A stretch of DNA of 64,000 nt from Mucilaginibacter terrigena (GTDB lineage: Bacteria; Bacteroidota; Bacteroidia; Sphingobacteriales; Sphingobacteriaceae). Shown here piece after piece: positions 62,225 through 64,000 of this stretch; within the stretch, counting starts at the first letter, position 1, and every line of letters starts with the position of its first letter. The notes under the pieces were generated by a model that was given only the letters and a program-made list of their open reading frames with translations, did no database searches and was not told where the DNA came from. The position numbers and the translations under genes are program-made. Location of the stretch: assembly GCF_004168255.1 (NCBI RefSeq), contig NZ_SEWG01000006.1, positions 62,001 to 126,000 on the forward strand, read 5' to 3'.

Positions 62225-62848
62225 TTAATAGATCTTCCTGTAAATTTCCTTCACCATCCCGCCCGGGTCAAGTGATAAATTAACTGCCGACGATACCGCG
62301 ATGCCATATACGCTTGTTTGCAGCAACGGCTCAATATCTTTCAACTGCACTCCTCCTACTGCAATTACGGGTAAATCTATGGGTTGGCGTTCCAATAGGC
62401 GGTAACCATCATAACCCAATAAAGGCTTATCGTTTGGTTTGGTATCGGTATGGGCAAATGGGCCGTATCCGCAATAATCAACAACGCCGCTGTTTTGTAC
62501 GCGCAGCAATGCTTGGATGTTTGTGGCTGATGCACCTAAGGTTTTTTCGTCGGTTATCGCTTCGCGTATGGCGGCGAGATCGGCATCAAAATCTTCGATG
62601 TGTACGCCCTGGGCGTCTACTTTATCTAAAAGATGGTAGTGGTTGGCGAGGATGAGCGTAGCGCCCCAGTCATCACAGATGGATGCGATCTGGTGCAGTT
62701 CTGTAACCATTTCCTCATCGCTCTTGCTCATACAGCGGTACTGGATCCAGTTAGCCCCGGCTTCGCAGGCTATTTGTACCTGCTCTGCGTGGCTGCGGTT
62801 GGGCAGGTCCTGCGTAAGGTAGTGGAATTTGGATATGTATTTTTTCAT
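62225..62848 (-). CDS. thiE: thiamine phosphate synthase
   Basis: ThiE joins hydroxymethylpyrimidine pyrophosphate and thiazole phosphate into thiamine phosphate. The 207-residue TIM barrel has WIQYRCMSKSDEE, ILANHYHLLDKVDAQGVHIEDFD (the usual NDx..A..GVHLGQxD region), GASATN, DYCGYGPFAHTDTKPN and VIAVGGV. The usual QLR.K is QYRCMSK, a mild deviation. It stands alone, without other thi genes and without a TPP riboswitch in the upstream 287 bp. Confidence 0.88.
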   Translation of the reverse strand: MKKYISKFHYLTQDLPNRSHAEQVQIACEAGANWIQYRCMSKSDEEMVTELHQIASICDDWGATLILANHYHLLDKVDAQGVHIEDFDADLAAIREAITDEKTLGASATNIQALLRVQNSGVVDYCGYGPFAHTDTKPNDKPLLGYDGYRLLERQPIDLPVIAVGGVQLKDIEPLLQTSVYGIAVSSAVNLSLDPGGMVKEIYRKIY

Positions 62849-63135
62849 TTATTTAGTATGACAAAGGGCTTATAGTTAAAGGGCTTATAGTAAAAAAAAG
62901 GCGACAAATGTTCACGTTCACGTTTGCACAAATGCAGCATATTTTGCAAGATGCTAATAATCAGTTTTTTGGGAGCTTACATACTGACAATATAGCGCCA
63001 CCAACATGCATGGAAATTTTTATACAACCCACAATGACCGATTGAGCATGCTGAACTGTTAGCACATTGGCTAAGCCTTCGACAAGCTCAGGTTGACAGG
63101 CTTACCTAATCTCTAACCTCAAATCACTAATCTCT
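62849..63135. other. 287-bp gap between thiE and the phosphatase gene
   Basis: Contains a tandem direct repeat (AAAGGGCTTATAGT at 62863-62876 and again at about 62878-62891), a stretch CCTTCGACAAGCTCAGGTTGACAGG (63074-63098) of a type common in Bacteroidota intergenic DNA, and CTAATCTCTAACC...CACTAATCTCT (63107-63135) like the phrase-like repeats elsewhere. No gene, riboswitch or tRNA seen. Confidence 0.5.
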
Positions 63136-64000
63136 CTATTTCAACACCTCGCCAATGGCGGTACCAATATTACCATCGGGCGCCTGGATATGTAAAAGCT
63201 GGGATATTGTAGGTGCAATGTCGGTCATCCGGGTTTCGCGGCTTATACTGCCATGTTTTATCCCCCATCCCATAAACAACAGCGGGATGTGCGTATCATA
63301 CGGGCTCCAGGTACCATGGCCGGCGCCTGTTTGGCCCACGCCGTACCATCCCGGTTTTAATATGATCTGGATAGTGCCGCTGCGGTCGGGGTTGTATCCA
63401 TTCTGGATCCGGGACCTTAGCCCGTCGGGCAGGCTGGCCGCCTGTACATTTTGCATATCTACAGCAAATGCAACTTCGGGTTCCTGCTGCAAAAGCTGTA
63501 TACAATCAACTTTAATAGCATCACCGCTTATGCCGGCTTTTTTAATGGCGGGGTTATTAAAACTTACCTGGTAATTATTAAGGCTTAGCACCAAATTGGC
63601 TGCCTTATATTTTTCCTCGAGCATTTTATTTAACCGGGTGCGTAAGCTGCCGCTGTTCCAGGCACCTGCCGGGATCTTATGGTCGGTTAAAAAATTGGGG
63701 TTTGGCGTGCCGCCATGGTCTGCCGTAAGAAAAACGCTGTAATTGCCTTTGCCGATCTTAGCATCAAGATAGGTGAAAAAGGCGGCCAGGTCTTTATCTA
63801 AACGCAGGTAGGTATCTTCCACCTCAACCGAATTTGGACCAAACCGGTGCCCAACATAATCTGTTGATGACAGGCTCACAGCCAGGAAATCGGTAACTGT
63901 ATTTGCCCCCATCTTCTCGTTATCGACAATAGCTTTGGCCAGTTCCAGCGTCATGGTGTTACCGTATGGGGTAGATCGGATGATGCCCGCGTTATCTTTA
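63136..64000 (-). CDS. alkaline phosphatase family protein (PafA-like), C-terminal part
   Basis: The frame runs to the right edge of the window: codons before the internal ATG 63954 (KDNAGIIRSTPYGNT) continue the protein, so the N-terminus is missing. The 287 visible residues contain the metal-binding motifs of the alkaline phosphatase superfamily: SSTDYVGHRFGP with Asp and His, LTADHGGTPNP with Asp and His, and GAGHGTWSPYDTHIPLLFMGWGI with a third His. It resembles the PafA-type periplasmic phosphatases of Bacteroidota, which release phosphate from monoesters. Confidence 0.9.
   Translation of the reverse strand, partial: KDNAGIIRSTPYGNTMTLELAKAIVDNEKMGANTVTDFLAVSLSSTDYVGHRFGPNSVEVEDTYLRLDKDLAAFFTYLDAKIGKGNYSVFLTADHGGTPNPNFLTDHKIPAGAWNSGSLRTRLNKMLEEKYKAANLVLSLNNYQVSFNNPAIKKAGISGDAIKVDCIQLLQQEPEVAFAVDMQNVQAASLPDGLRSRIQNGYNPDRSGTIQIILKPGWYGVGQTGAGHGTWSPYDTHIPLLFMGWGIKHGSISRETRMTDIAPTISQLLHIQAPDGNIGTAIGEVLK

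Noticed and set aside
62849..63135. TPP riboswitch upstream of thiE
   Set aside because: Neither the CTGAGA core nor the conserved thi-box stretches were found on the minus strand.
1..64000. CRISPR array, prophage, tRNA or insertion sequence
   Set aside because: No regularly spaced direct repeats, phage genes, tRNA-like cloverleaf or transposase frame was seen.

Overview
The window looks like chromosomal DNA of a Bacteroidota bacterium of the family Sphingobacteriaceae, most like Mucilaginibacter or a close relative (genus is inference from gene families, not a database match). Supporting signs: promoters of the TTTG-N18..20-TAnnTTTG type instead of -35/-10 boxes, genes without Shine-Dalgarno sequences and with several TTG/GTG starts, a long NagB fused to a PIG-L domain, a three-subunit b558-type succinate dehydrogenase, DUF4142, DUF6515 and DUF4369/TlpA lipoproteins, and many short intergenic palindromes. 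No phage, plasmid, transposase, CRISPR, rRNA or tRNA was seen.

Layout. 1-1.2 kb: end of folE, then fabD. 1.2-9.1 kb: a very large NtrY-like sensor kinase, an orphan four-helix sensor protein, an M16 protease and a DUF2059 protein. 9.2-12.5 kb: nagB and anmK diverge (amino-sugar and wall recycling). 12.6-16.8 kb: a b-type-cytochrome-like membrane protein, then trpE-trpG-trpC preceded by a tryptophan leader peptide and attenuator. trpD is absent between trpG and trpC, a 97-bp palindrome sits there instead, and a RelE/ParE-type toxin-antitoxin pair follows. 17-25 kb: hflX with a long leader, pepT, a block of outer-membrane protein/YjbR/M14 peptidase/rhomboid genes, an unknown gene and a dipeptide epimerase. 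25-29.8 kb: a Lhr-like helicase, a lipoprotein and a TlpA-like protein whose CxxC is replaced by SxxS. 30-33.7 kb: sdhC-sdhA-sdhB. 33.7-42.5 kb: thioredoxin-like protein, Gfo/Idh oxidoreductase, DUF4142, gcvH-vanZ-small lipoprotein, feoA-feoB, unknown coiled-coil membrane protein, SprT-like protease, RlmI-like methyltransferase. 42.6-47.3 kb: a periplasmic aldehyde oxidoreductase operon (paoABC-like), converging on a flavin reductase and a Cys-rich copper-storage-like protein. 47.4-53.6 kb: CE2-like esterase, Gly-rich DUF6515 protein, degenerate thiamine pyrophosphokinase, dinB, amtB. 53.8-59.2 kb: the rimP-nusA-infB operon, with a terminator-like hairpin between its apparent promoter and first gene, and a lipoprotein gene upstream. 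59.2-64 kb: S9 peptidase, GNAT acetyltransferase, thiE, and an alkaline phosphatase cut by the window end.

Most genes are core metabolism. The points most worth attention are the complete trp attenuator (promoter, 22-codon leader with three Trp codons, mutually exclusive antiterminator and terminator), the broken trp gene order, the hairpin in the rimP leader, the SxxS thioredoxin, and at least four families of intergenic palindromes.
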